DNA of 64,000 nt from Nocardioides albertanoniae (GTDB lineage: Bacteria > Actinomycetota > Actinomycetes > Propionibacteriales > Nocardioidaceae). The notes below the pieces were generated by a model. That model had not been told where the DNA came from, did not search any database, and saw only the letters and a program-made list of their open reading frames with translations. The DNA lies in NCBI RefSeq assembly GCF_006716315.1, contig NZ_VFOV01000001.1, positions 1-64,000 on the forward strand, read 5' to 3'. The number at the start of each line of letters is the position of its first letter. Position 1 is the first letter of the stretch. Shown piece after piece: positions 50,924 through 58,843 of this stretch. The position numbers were made by a program, and so were the translations under genes.

Positions 50924-50929
50924 ACGATA
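50924..50929 (-). promoter_or_regulatory. Leaderless-type -10 of the ATPase gene (TATCGT)
   Basis: TATCGT, six bases, ATG 50917 on the minus strand; partly covered by the repeat at 50927-50943. Confidence 0.5.
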
Positions 50930-50943
50930 TCCAGATATATAGG
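50927..50943. repeat. 17-bp direct repeat, copy 1
   Basis: ATATCCAGATATATAGG matches ATATCCATCTATCTAGG at 50995-51011 in 14 of 17 bases. It lies on the ATPase gene's -10, as an operator would. Confidence 0.55.
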
Positions 50944-50994
50944 GCGCGTCTTAGATTTCGCTAGCGAGCCACATCATTCGGCGAACGTAGGCCA

Positions 50995-51026
50995 ATATCC
51001 ATCTATCTAGGTTCATTCCTAGATAG
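50995..51026. repeat. 17-bp direct repeat copy 2, extended into a 9-bp palindrome
   Basis: ATATCCATCTATCTAGG (50995-51011) is followed by TTCATT and CCTAGATAG (51018-51026), which inverts CTATCTAGG (51003-51011). An A/T-rich island in 70% G+C DNA between divergent genes suggests a regulator site. Confidence 0.6.
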
Positions 51027-51054
51027 GCGCAGACTCCACGATCGACCCCTAGTC

Positions 51055-51070
51055 TCGAACGTGTGTTCGA
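51055..51070. promoter_or_regulatory. LexA (SOS) box
   Basis: TCGAACGTGTGTTCGA fits the actinobacterial LexA consensus TCGAAC-N4-GTTCGA exactly. It lies 52 bases before the Fpg/Nei start and about 40 before its -10. Confidence 0.85.
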
Positions 51071-51109
51071 TCTTAAGGGCAATCTCCCCCTGATGCAAGG
51101 CGAAGGTTC

Positions 51110-51115
51110 TAGACT
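51110..51115 (+). promoter_or_regulatory. Leaderless-type -10 (TAGACT) of the Fpg/Nei gene
   Basis: TAGACT, seven bases, ATG 51123; the same hexamer as before pheA. Confidence 0.5.
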
Positions 51116-51122
51116 CACGAAC

Positions 51123-51986
51123 ATGCCGGAACTCCCCGAGGTGGAAGCGCTCGCCGAGGATCTGCGCGGACGCCTGAAGGACCGCGCGATCACGAAGGTG
51201 CACGTCGCCCAGTTCAGCGCACTGAAGACGTACGACCCGCCCCTGACCGCGGTCGAGGGCACCCTCGTCGACGACGTGACCCGGCACGGCAAGTTCATCG
51301 ACATCGACGCCAGCGGCGTCCACCTGGTGATGCACCTGGCCCGCGGCGGCTGGATCCGCTGGCGTGACGAGCTCCCGGCCGCCCCGCCGCGCCCGGGGTC
51401 GAAGTCGGGCCTGGCGATCCGCATCGTGCTCGACGACGACAGCGGGCTCGACATCACCGAGGGCGGCACCAAGAAGAGCCTCGCGCTCTACGTCGTCCAC
51501 GACCCGCTCGACGTGCCCGGAGTCGCCTCGCTGGGCCCCGACCCCCTCAAGGACGACTTCACCCTCGACCGTTTCCGCGACATCCTCGCCGGTCAGGGCC
51601 GCAAGCAGATCAAGGGCGTGCTGCGGATGCAGTCGATCATCGCCGGCATCGGCAACGCCTACTCCGACGAGATCCTGTGGGCGGCCAAGATGTCGCCGTT
51701 CAAGCCCGCCGAGATGACACCCGAGGAGTCGGAGACGCTCTACGCCGCTCTGCGCTCGACGCTCCAGGACGCCGTCGCACGCGACTCCGGCCTGGCGATG
51801 AGCGAGCTCAAGGGCGAGAAGAAGTCGAACCTCGCCGTGCACGGCAAGGCCGGCAAGAAGTGCCCGGTCTGCGCCGACACCGTGCTCGAGGTCAGCTTCG
51901 CCGACTCGAGCCTGCAGTACTGCCCCACCTGCCAGACCGGCGGAAAACCGCTCGCCGATCGCCGCATGTCCAGGCTTCTCAAGTAG
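51123..51986 (+). CDS. Formamidopyrimidine-DNA glycosylase family (Fpg/Nei) repair enzyme
   Basis: The product is 287 residues. The start must be ATG 51123, because the catalytic residue is the Pro after Met in MPELPEVEAL; the upstream in-frame ATG 51063 is not used. Glu3 and the H2TH region (IAGIGNAYSDEILW) are present, and the C-terminal zinc finger has four Cys (CPVCADTVLE...YCPTCQTGGK). It removes oxidised bases and nicks the abasic site. Whether it is Fpg- or Nei-like cannot be settled by eye. A perfect SOS box lies upstream. Confidence 0.93.
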   Translation: MPELPEVEALAEDLRGRLKDRAITKVHVAQFSALKTYDPPLTAVEGTLVDDVTRHGKFIDIDASGVHLVMHLARGGWIRWRDELPAAPPRPGSKSGLAIRIVLDDDSGLDITEGGTKKSLALYVVHDPLDVPGVASLGPDPLKDDFTLDRFRDILAGQGRKQIKGVLRMQSIIAGIGNAYSDEILWAAKMSPFKPAEMTPEESETLYAALRSTLQDAVARDSGLAMSELKGEKKSNLAVHGKAGKKCPVCADTVLEVSFADSSLQYCPTCQTGGKPLADRRMSRLLK

Positions 51987-51995
51987 TATTTCGGG

Positions 51996-52322
51996 GTGAG
52001 CATCCCCACCGTCGAGATCGCCGGCGTACCCGACCCGCTGCCCGTAGCAGTCCTCGACGTGCGCGAGGACGACGAGTGGGCTGCCGGCCACATCGAAGGT
52101 GCGATCCACATCCCGCTCCAGGAGCTTCCGGCCCGCCTCGGCGACCTCCCCGAGGGGCAGACCCTCGTGGTCTGCAAGGTCGGCGGCCGCAGCGCCAACG
52201 CCGTCGGCTACCTCGCCCAGCAGGGCTTCGAGGTTGTCAACCTCGCCGGCGGCATGGTCGACTGGGCCGGCGCCGGGCGCCCGATGGTCAGCGAGACCGG
52301 CGCCGAGGCATACGTCCTCTAG
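51996..52322 (+). CDS. Rhodanese-domain protein
   Basis: The product is 108 residues from GTG 51996. It is a single rhodanese domain with LDVREDDEWAAGHIEGAIHI and active-site loop VCKVGGRSA (Cys60). It carries sulfane sulfur as a persulfide in the cytosol. It lies 9 bases after the glycosylase stop and may be co-transcribed. The stop overlaps the convergent aat gene by four bases. Confidence 0.92.
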   Translation: MSIPTVEIAGVPDPLPVAVLDVREDDEWAAGHIEGAIHIPLQELPARLGDLPEGQTLVVCKVGGRSANAVGYLAQQGFEVVNLAGGMVDWAGAGRPMVSETGAEAYVL

Positions 52323-53053
52323 TCAGCCTCCGACGAAGGGCCGCCGAAGACTTCCGGGAGCGGCAGCCGTAGCGCCTTCTCGAGGCGGTCGAGGTAGTCG
52401 TTGCGAGCGACCTCGACGACCCCGAGGGACGCGAGATGGTCGGTGCGCCACTGCACGTCCAGGATGCGCTGGTCGGTCGAACCCGCCTCACGCAACGCGG
52501 ACACCAGCCCGACCAGCGCCACCTTCGACGCGTCACGGACGCGGTGGAACATCGACTCCCCGGCGAAGAGACCACCGATGGCGACCCCGTAGAGCCCACC
52601 GACGAGGCGATCGTCCTGCCAGGCCTCGACCGAGTGCGCCCAGCCCAGGCCGTGCAGCTCGCCATAGGCCTTGCGGATCCGCTTGTCGATCCAGCCGTGG
52701 GGGCGACGCGGGTCGGCACACGACGCCATGACCTCCTCGAACCGGGTGTCGAACCTGATCTCGAAGTCACGCGCTGACCTGCGCAGAGATCGCGAGACGC
52801 GGAGCTCGTCCAAGGGCAGTACGCCGCGCTCGACCGGCGAGAACCACATCATCGGATCGCGCCAGGACTCCCCGGGCATGGGGAAGATCCCGTGACGGTA
52901 GGCGGCCAGCAGTGTGCCGGGCGCGACGTCCGCGCCCATCCCCACCAGATCGTCCAGAGCATGCGCATCGTTGCCCGCCGCCCGCGCGTCACGAAGGTCG
53001 GCAAAGGCCCACTGCGACGGCTCCGGTTCGATCGGACCCCCAAGATTCGCCAC
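52319..53053 (-). CDS. aat: Leucyl/phenylalanyl-tRNA-protein transferase
   Basis: The product is 244 residues. It adds Leu or Phe from tRNA to proteins with N-terminal Arg or Lys, marking them for ClpS/ClpAP-type N-degron decay. It has LLAAYRHGIFPM, MWFSPVERGVLPLDELRVSRSL, HGWIDKRIRKAY, GGLYGVAIGGLFAGESMFHR and the DVQW region with the usual H-L-A-S-L-G following. It is a full-length, single-gene unit. Confidence 0.96.
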   Translation of the reverse strand: MANLGGPIEPEPSQWAFADLRDARAAGNDAHALDDLVGMGADVAPGTLLAAYRHGIFPMPGESWRDPMMWFSPVERGVLPLDELRVSRSLRRSARDFEIRFDTRFEEVMASCADPRRPHGWIDKRIRKAYGELHGLGWAHSVEAWQDDRLVGGLYGVAIGGLFAGESMFHRVRDASKVALVGLVSALREAGSTDQRILDVQWRTDHLASLGVVEVARNDYLDRLEKALRLPLPEVFGGPSSEAD

Positions 53054-53077
53054 GGCAAAACGTTATCGCCTTCCCGA

Positions 53078-53083
53078 TACGAT
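53078..53083 (+). promoter_or_regulatory. Leaderless-type -10 (TACGAT)
   Basis: TACGAT, six bases, ATG 53090; no ribosome site. Confidence 0.5.
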
Positions 53084-53089
53084 CGGAGC

Positions 53090-53800
53090 ATGATCGGTCC
53101 CAAGTCAGTGCTCTCCGTGGCGGCCGGCCGGCTCGCGCCCAAGGTCGTCGGGTCCGCCCCCGGTGTCACCACCGGCGTCATCCGGCAGGCGCTCCACCAC
53201 GCGATCGTCGGTGTCGGACCGCTGCCCGGCGCCGCGGCGACCGCCGAGAAGCACCTCGAGGACAACAACGACGACGCCGAGGCCGCGGTCAAGCACATCG
53301 TCGACACCCACGTACGCCTCGCCGGGGTCGGCGGCTTCGCGACCAACATCGGCGGGCTGGTCACCCAGGCCGTGACGCTGCCCGCCAACATCACCGGCAT
53401 GGCGATCATCCAGTGCCGGATGGTGGCCTCGATCGCGCACCTGCGCGGCTATGACCTGACCGACCCACGCGTACGCAACGCCATCCTGCTCACCCTCCTC
53501 AGCGAGGAGAAGGTCAGCAAGCAGATCCAGAGCCAGAAGATCCCGGCCCCGCCGATGGCGATCGCGACCGCACCGGCCTATGACCGCGCCATCGACGACA
53601 TCGTGGCCGCCGAGGTCGCCCAGGAGCTGATCGGCCGCGTCGCCGGCAAGCGGATGGTGTCGATGGTCGCGAAGCGGGTGCCGCTGGTCGGCGGCGTCGT
53701 CGGCGCCGGCGCCGACGGCTGGATGACCTACCAGATCGGCCGCTACGCGTCGCGCGAGCTGCTGCCGAAGCGGAGCGACGGCCGCGGCGCTAGCGCCTGA
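53090..53800 (+). CDS. EcsC-family protein
   Basis: The product is 236 residues from ATG 53090. It is a glycine-rich, helical protein with ATNIGGLVTQAVTLPANIT and RVPLVGGVVGAGADGWMTY, hydrophobic hairpins typical of EcsC-domain proteins. The family is named from a Bacillus ABC-transporter locus and its function is unclear; no transporter is adjacent. The last 11 bases overlap the convergent sulfotransferase gene. Confidence 0.8.
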   Translation: MIGPKSVLSVAAGRLAPKVVGSAPGVTTGVIRQALHHAIVGVGPLPGAAATAEKHLEDNNDDAEAAVKHIVDTHVRLAGVGGFATNIGGLVTQAVTLPANITGMAIIQCRMVASIAHLRGYDLTDPRVRNAILLTLLSEEKVSKQIQSQKIPAPPMAIATAPAYDRAIDDIVAAEVAQELIGRVAGKRMVSMVAKRVPLVGGVVGAGADGWMTYQIGRYASRELLPKRSDGRGASA

Positions 53801-54986
53801 AGACCCGATAGACCCGCAGGATCGCTCGACCCCACCAACGGCGCTCGAGACCGTTGCGGGCACGCTCCTTGGGCACCAGCGACTGGGTGTGTGCCAGATC
53901 GGCCCGCAGGGTGGTGACCTCGTCTTCGAGGCGCGCCTCCGAGCTGCGCAGCCGGATGGCCTCCTGGAGCAGCGCGTCGATGGTGGCAACGCCTGCGTCG
54001 AGCACCTCGCGCGAGTCGATCGTGTCGGGGTCGACGAACGGCTTGCCGGCCAGATCGCCGGGCACCAGCAGCTCGTCGAGGCCACCGACCACGTCGTAGC
54101 CGCGACCGGAGAGCGCGTCGACCCAGCTCCGGGAGAGCGCATCGACCCACGGCAGGATCGAGGGGGAGAGCGCCAGCCGCGCCGAGCCGCGGCGCTTGGC
54201 CAGGGTGCGGTGCGCCAGGAACTCGCGTACGAAGGGTCGGTAGTCGGCCGGCTCGATCACCGGCACGACCGCCAGGTTGACCTCGCGCAGCAGCGCCGCC
54301 TCGGGCACGCCGAGCGAGGGGTTGCCGCGGTCGATCTCGGCGAGGTCGATCTCCAGGTCGTCGAGCCAGAAGGCCTGGGAGAACCGCTGCCACAGCAGCG
54401 CGGAGTCGGATCCGGGCGGTGGCACCGTGATCAGGTGGACGCGCTCGGGCGGGATGCCCTGGGTCCAGCGGTCGAGGATGTCTGGCAGCTCCTGGACGCC
54501 CCAGAACCACGACCCGATCCGCCCCTCCCGAGCGGGGTCACGGACCTCGTCGAGGAACTCGGCGTAGGAGACCACCGAGCGGTGCTTGATGTTCTCCTGC
54601 CACTCGGCCGGGATCTGCCTGGCCAGGTCGCGTGCGGAGAGCATGATGTGGATCTCCGAGTCGCCCAGCGACTCGAGCGCGTGCTTGGCCTGCTGCCAGG
54701 AGGCGCTCGCCAGGATCTCGTGGGAGATGATCACGGTGCCGTGCTCGACCGCTCGCACCTTCTCGGCGAGGGCGTTCCAGGCGCCGGTCGCCTCTTCCTC
54801 GATGCCTCCCCAGGGGAGATCCATCAGGTCGAGCGCGGCGAGGAAGTGGGCGTCGAACCGATCGGCGAAGTAGTAGACGTCCTGCTCGGCCAGGGCTTCT
54901 CGGTTGTGGAAGAGAACGTCCTGAAGATAGGAGGTGCCCGTCTTCGGGGTGCCGACGTGAAGCAGCACGCGCCGCCCAGTCTCCAA
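53790..54986 (-). CDS. Sulfotransferase-like protein (first of pair)
   Basis: The product is 398 residues from TTG 54986, preceded by GAGGAG at seven bases' spacing. The PAPS 5'-phosphosulfate loop is HVGTPKTGTSYLQDVLF at 10-26, and a 3'-phosphate-type stretch is seen in SARDLARQIPAEWQE. The C-terminal 90 residues include a coiled coil and a basic tail. It probably moves sulfate from PAPS to a glycan or lipid. It is third in a three-gene operon. Confidence 0.82.
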   Translation of the reverse strand: METGRRVLLHVGTPKTGTSYLQDVLFHNREALAEQDVYYFADRFDAHFLAALDLMDLPWGGIEEEATGAWNALAEKVRAVEHGTVIISHEILASASWQQAKHALESLGDSEIHIMLSARDLARQIPAEWQENIKHRSVVSYAEFLDEVRDPAREGRIGSWFWGVQELPDILDRWTQGIPPERVHLITVPPPGSDSALLWQRFSQAFWLDDLEIDLAEIDRGNPSLGVPEAALLREVNLAVVPVIEPADYRPFVREFLAHRTLAKRRGSARLALSPSILPWVDALSRSWVDALSGRGYDVVGGLDELLVPGDLAGKPFVDPDTIDSREVLDAGVATIDALLQEAIRLRSSEARLEDEVTTLRADLAHTQSLVPKERARNGLERRWWGRAILRVYRVFRR

Positions 54987-54998
54987 CGCTCTACTCCT

Positions 54999-56087
54999 CT
55001 AGGAACGCCCCGCCAGCAGTGACAACGCGAGCGCCAAGGCCCGGCGCTCGTCGGGACCCTGCGACGCTCTCCCCGAGGGGAGAAGCCGGTCCGGGTCTCC
55101 GTGGAAAGCGTATCTGCCTTCGAGCAGTGCATCACGTTGGGCCCGCGCTCGTGTTGCGACCCATTCCAGACTTTGCGCAGGGAAGCCGACCTCCCGTGCC
55201 CCGGGATGCAGCGGCTCGAGCTTCTCCAGCCGTGGCCGCAGACCGTCGACCAGCAGCGTGCGCTGGGTCTCGAGATCAGTTCGTACGCTGAGGACCTGCC
55301 CGATCACGCGAGCGACCTCGTTGGCCTCGGCCGAGACCGACCAGGGGCCGGGCACGCTGTCGACGCCGAGCAGGTCGGGCAGCAGCGACGCATCGGTGAC
55401 GATCTCGACCCGCTCCCTCCCGACCCGCGCGGCCCACCAGGCGGCGATGCGGGGCAGGTCGGCGCGGGGGCCGAGCCAGCCGCGCCACTGGGCGTCGCGC
55501 AGCCAGACCGGCCACGGGTTGACCCGGTTGGTGAAGGTGCGGAACTGCCACGCTCCGGCGGCGACCTCGTCGAGCGGACCGCCGAGCACGTAGACCGTGA
55601 AACCTCTGCCACCGGGCAGCTTTCCCTGTCGCTCGAGCTCCTCCCGGATCGGCATCGTCAGCCACGGGGAACCGACCAGGCGATAGGGCAGCTTCTCCTG
55701 CTCAGCGGCGGGTTCTGCTGGTGCTGTCGGCCCGGTCTCCAGGAGGTCTTCGGCGAGCAGCACGCTGGCCGCCCTCAGCAGCTCGCGCGGGGCCAGCTCG
55801 GCCGGATCCACGGGCTGCGGGCCGTACGTCCGGGGCGAGGTGTCACCGACGAGCGGCAGGTCGCGGCGACCGCGGCCCGGCGGGCTGGTGCGCAGCAGGC
55901 TGTCGACGCGCGGCCGCTGCAAGGGACCGGTCGTGTTGACCCGACGCAGCAGCTCGAGCACCTCGGCACCGGGGAGATGCGTCTCCGCGAAGGGTTCGGC
56001 GGGCTCGGACCATGACGTCCACGGAGTCGTGCCGCCCTCGCGCAGGTGCGCGGCCCACCCCCAACCCCTGGTCGGCACGGCTTGCAT
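54999..56087 (-). CDS. Unknown protein between two sulfotransferase genes
   Basis: The product is 362 residues from ATG 56087, whose bases overlap the upstream sulfotransferase stop. It is soluble and Trp-rich in the middle (PWPVWLRDAQWRGWLGPR), with IAAWWAARVGRERVEIVTDASLLPDLL that resembles the kinase- or nucleotide-fold end of the sulfotransferases themselves. I see no P-loop or 5'-PSB motif, so it could be a degenerate, non-catalytic sulfotransferase relative. The open frame upstream of 56087 is the complement of the neighbour. Confidence 0.65.
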   Translation of the reverse strand: MQAVPTRGWGWAAHLREGGTTPWTSWSEPAEPFAETHLPGAEVLELLRRVNTTGPLQRPRVDSLLRTSPPGRGRRDLPLVGDTSPRTYGPQPVDPAELAPRELLRAASVLLAEDLLETGPTAPAEPAAEQEKLPYRLVGSPWLTMPIREELERQGKLPGGRGFTVYVLGGPLDEVAAGAWQFRTFTNRVNPWPVWLRDAQWRGWLGPRADLPRIAAWWAARVGRERVEIVTDASLLPDLLGVDSVPGPWSVSAEANEVARVIGQVLSVRTDLETQRTLLVDGLRPRLEKLEPLHPGAREVGFPAQSLEWVATRARAQRDALLEGRYAFHGDPDRLLPSGRASQGPDERRALALALSLLAGRS

Positions 56088-57187
56088 CAGGAGCGTCGCC
56101 CCTTGACGCGCCGGATGAGGTTGGAGGCCCTCGATGCGACCGGGCGCCGGCTGCGGGAGGCCTCGACGACGACGGCGACGAGCGCGTCGATCGCGGCATC
56201 GGCGACGTCCTTGGCGCGCGGCGCGTCGGGGTCGACCCACTCGACGTCGGCGGCGGGGTGTCGCGGGCGGAGGTCGTCGAGATCGCCGGCGACGTCGACC
56301 TTGGCCAGCTCGGCCCACTCGACCCACGAGTCCGCGACCTGGTCGGCCCAGCCGAAGGCCGACGGCGGCATGGTGACCCGCTCACGGCCGTCACGATGGG
56401 CGAGGGTGCGCTTGGCGATCACCTCGGTGACCATGTGGCGGTAGTCCTCGCGGGGCAGCTCCTCCGCCTCGATCCGGGCGTTGAGCCGGCGCAGCAGAGT
56501 GGCCTCGGCCCGGCCGAGCGACCGGTTGTGACGGTCGCTGTCGACCGGCGCCCACGACTCCTCGATCCCGACGACGTCGCAGAACCGGCGCCAGAGCACC
56601 TCGCTCGACGCTCCGTCGTGGGGCACGGTGACCAGGTGGACCCGCTCCGGCGGGAGGTTGCGACCCCACCGGCTGAGCACGTCGGGCAGGCCGTGCGTAC
56701 GCCAGAACCAGGCGGCGGAGCGCGACTGCTTGGCCGTCTGCATCCGCTCCAGGTAGCGCGCGAAGGTGACCTTGCGCTCGCGCTGCATCTGGTCCTGCCA
56801 CTCGGCGGCGACGACGCGGGAGATGTCGCGGGCGGTGTAGACGATGTGCAGCTCGGCGCCGCCGCCCTCACCGAGGTCGCTCATCGCCTTCTCGACCCGG
56901 TCGGGCCGGGCACCGGCGAGGAGCTGGTGGCTGATCACGATGGTGTCGGACTCGTGGCGGCGTACGCGTTTGACCAGCGCGTCCCACTCGCCGTGGACCG
57001 TCTTGCGCATGCCGCCCCAGGGGCGGTCGATCAGGTCGAGCGCGGGCCGGAAGAAGTCGGGCTGGTTGCCGACGGGGTAGAAGACGCCATGCCTCTCCAG
57101 GGACACCCGGTTGTGGAACAACCTGTCCTGGAGGTAAGTCGTGCCCGTCTTGGGAGCGCCGACGTGGAGGAAGACTTTGCGCGCCAT
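56087..57187 (-). CDS. Sulfotransferase-like protein (second of pair)
   Basis: The product is 366 residues from ATG 57187 (MARKVF). It has the 5'-PSB loop VFLHVGAPKTGTTYLQDRLF-like at 6-25 and YTARDISRVVAAEWQDQM as 3'-phosphate region, in parallel with the gene at 53790. The two are clearly paralogues with matching WFW(R/G)-LPD-L-RW stretches. It is the first gene of the operon, with an A/T-richer promoter upstream (GTGCAGAATAGC). The acceptor is unknown. Confidence 0.85.
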   Translation of the reverse strand: MARKVFLHVGAPKTGTTYLQDRLFHNRVSLERHGVFYPVGNQPDFFRPALDLIDRPWGGMRKTVHGEWDALVKRVRRHESDTIVISHQLLAGARPDRVEKAMSDLGEGGGAELHIVYTARDISRVVAAEWQDQMQRERKVTFARYLERMQTAKQSRSAAWFWRTHGLPDVLSRWGRNLPPERVHLVTVPHDGASSEVLWRRFCDVVGIEESWAPVDSDRHNRSLGRAEATLLRRLNARIEAEELPREDYRHMVTEVIAKRTLAHRDGRERVTMPPSAFGWADQVADSWVEWAELAKVDVAGDLDDLRPRHPAADVEWVDPDAPRAKDVADAAIDALVAVVVEASRSRRPVASRASNLIRRVKGRRS

Positions 57188-57278
57188 GATCCCGCTATTC
57201 TGCACCAGGTTAATAGAGTTTGTCGCGGCGGTCCGCTCTTTGTCACCGGGCCGTCACTCTTGGATGCAGCCTAGTGCC

Positions 57279-58217
57279 CTAGGAACGCAGGGCACGTACG
57301 ACGGCCGAGGGACTCGGCCTGCCGAGATGGTCGGCGAGCCAGCGGCTGGTGTCGGCGACCTTGTCGAGATCGACGCCGTGCTCGATCCCGAGGCCGTCGA
57401 GCATCCAGAGCAGGTCCTCGGTGGCGAGGTTGCCGGTCGCGCTCTTGGCGTAGGGGCATCCGCCCAGCCCGCCGGCGCTGGCGTCGTAGGTGGTCACCCC
57501 CGCCTCCAGGCCGGCATAGGTGTTGGCCAGCGCCTGGCCGTAGGTGTCGTGGAAGTGCAGCGCGAGCTGATCGGTCGAGACACCGGCGGCCGCGAAGGCC
57601 CCGATGAGCTGCTTGACGTGGCCTGCGGTGCCGACGCCGATCGTGTCTCCGAGGCTGAGCTGGTCGGCACCGAGGTCGAGCAGACGCTTGCCCGCCTCGA
57701 CGACCTTGGCGATCTCGACCTGGCCCTCCCACGGGTCGCCGAAGCACATCGACAGATAGCCGCGCACGGTCATGCCGGCGTGCTTCGCGCGCGCCATCGT
57801 CGGCTCGAACATCGCGAACTGGCCGTCATAGCTCTGGTTGAGGTTCTTGTTGGCGAAGGTCTCGGTCGCGCTGCCGAAGATCGCGACGTGGCGCAGACCC
57901 AGCTCGAAGGCGCGGTCGAGCCCCTTCTCGTTGGGCACCAGCACCGGCAGCTCTCGCGCCCGCTCGCCGAGGCGGCCGACGAGCTCGGTCATCAGCTCCT
58001 TGGCGTCGGCCAGCTGGGGCACCCACCTGGGATGCACGAAGCTGGTCGCCTCCACGGGGCTCAGCCCGGCGTCGAGCAGCCGGGTGACCAGGTCGGCCTT
58101 GATGCCGGTGTCGATGGTCGTCTGCTCGTTCTGCAGGCCGTCGCGCGCGCCGACCTCGTAGATCGTCACGCTCGCCGGCAGGCCGTCCTGGCGTACGACA
58201 GCGGGGAGATCACTCAT
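57279..58217 (-). CDS. Hydroxymethylglutaryl-CoA lyase
   Basis: The product is 312 residues from ATG 58217 with AAAAGG nine bases upstream. It splits HMG-CoA into acetyl-CoA and acetoacetate, the last step of leucine breakdown. It has VGARDGLQNE at the start, the metal His pair in LHFHDTYG, and the catalytic Cys loop GGLGGCPYAKSATGN. The carboxylase genes for the earlier step lie 0.6 kb away on the same strand, with a lectin gene between on the other strand. Confidence 0.95.
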   Translation of the reverse strand: MSDLPAVVRQDGLPASVTIYEVGARDGLQNEQTTIDTGIKADLVTRLLDAGLSPVEATSFVHPRWVPQLADAKELMTELVGRLGERARELPVLVPNEKGLDRAFELGLRHVAIFGSATETFANKNLNQSYDGQFAMFEPTMARAKHAGMTVRGYLSMCFGDPWEGQVEIAKVVEAGKRLLDLGADQLSLGDTIGVGTAGHVKQLIGAFAAAGVSTDQLALHFHDTYGQALANTYAGLEAGVTTYDASAGGLGGCPYAKSATGNLATEDLLWMLDGLGIEHGVDLDKVADTSRWLADHLGRPSPSAVVRALRS

Positions 58218-58344
58218 GCTTGCCAACCTTTTCCTCGTGCGAAACCTGACAGATCGCGGGCAGAGATCTGAGAGAGGCCCCTGACAGCGTCGACCTGACG
58301 CTCGGACCACCAGGGCCGAGCCTGGTAGATAGGCAGGACCTCAC

Positions 58345-58839
58345 ATGTCGACCCCGATTCTCACCATGCTGCGGACGCACCGTCCTCAGCGCACCGCGGC
58401 CGTTGCCCTGGCCGCTCTCATCGCCGCGATCGGGCTGCTGGCCGGCTTCGCGCAGCCGGCCTCGGCGGCCACCCAGACCTACCGCAACGAGGCCACCGGA
58501 CAATGCCTCGAGGACGTCGGCGGGGGCGAGCCGCGTACGTCGGCCTGCGTCGGCGTCACCACCCAGCAGTGGAACGTGAAGAGCTGGAACGACGGCACCA
58601 AGCGCTTCCAGAACGCCAAGACCGGCGAGTGCCTGCACGCCCAGATCGGCACCGGCACCGGCGTCATCTTCCTGCGCAGCCTCCCGTGCAACGACAGCGA
58701 GCAGCAGAGCTGGTGGGTCAAGCGCTGGTCCGACGGCACCATCCGATTCCAGAACGAGGCCTTCGACTGGTGCATCCAGGACCCGTACGTCGGGGGCCTG
58801 GCCGCGTGCGACAGCAGCGAGAACCAGAGCTGGCACTGA
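58345..58839 (+). CDS. Secreted ricin-type beta-trefoil lectin-like protein
   Basis: The product is 164 residues. A Sec signal peptide ends near AQPASAA. The mature part (about 120 residues) has three repeats with Q-x-W-like ends (TQQWNV, QQSWWV, NQSW) and conserved Cys in each, as in a single R-type trefoil. It probably binds sugars outside the cell; no enzyme domain is attached. It sits in reverse orientation between the leucine-catabolism genes, four bases from the convergent carboxylase stop. Confidence 0.82.
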   Translation: MSTPILTMLRTHRPQRTAAVALAALIAAIGLLAGFAQPASAATQTYRNEATGQCLEDVGGGEPRTSACVGVTTQQWNVKSWNDGTKRFQNAKTGECLHAQIGTGTGVIFLRSLPCNDSEQQSWWVKRWSDGTIRFQNEAFDWCIQDPYVGGLAACDSSENQSWH

Positions 58840-58843
58840 CCGG

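Noticed and set aside
51063..51122. Earlier ATG start (51063) for the Fpg/Nei glycosylase
   Set aside because: Catalysis needs Pro immediately after the initiator Met, which only ATG 51123 gives; the earlier start would also overlap the SOS box.
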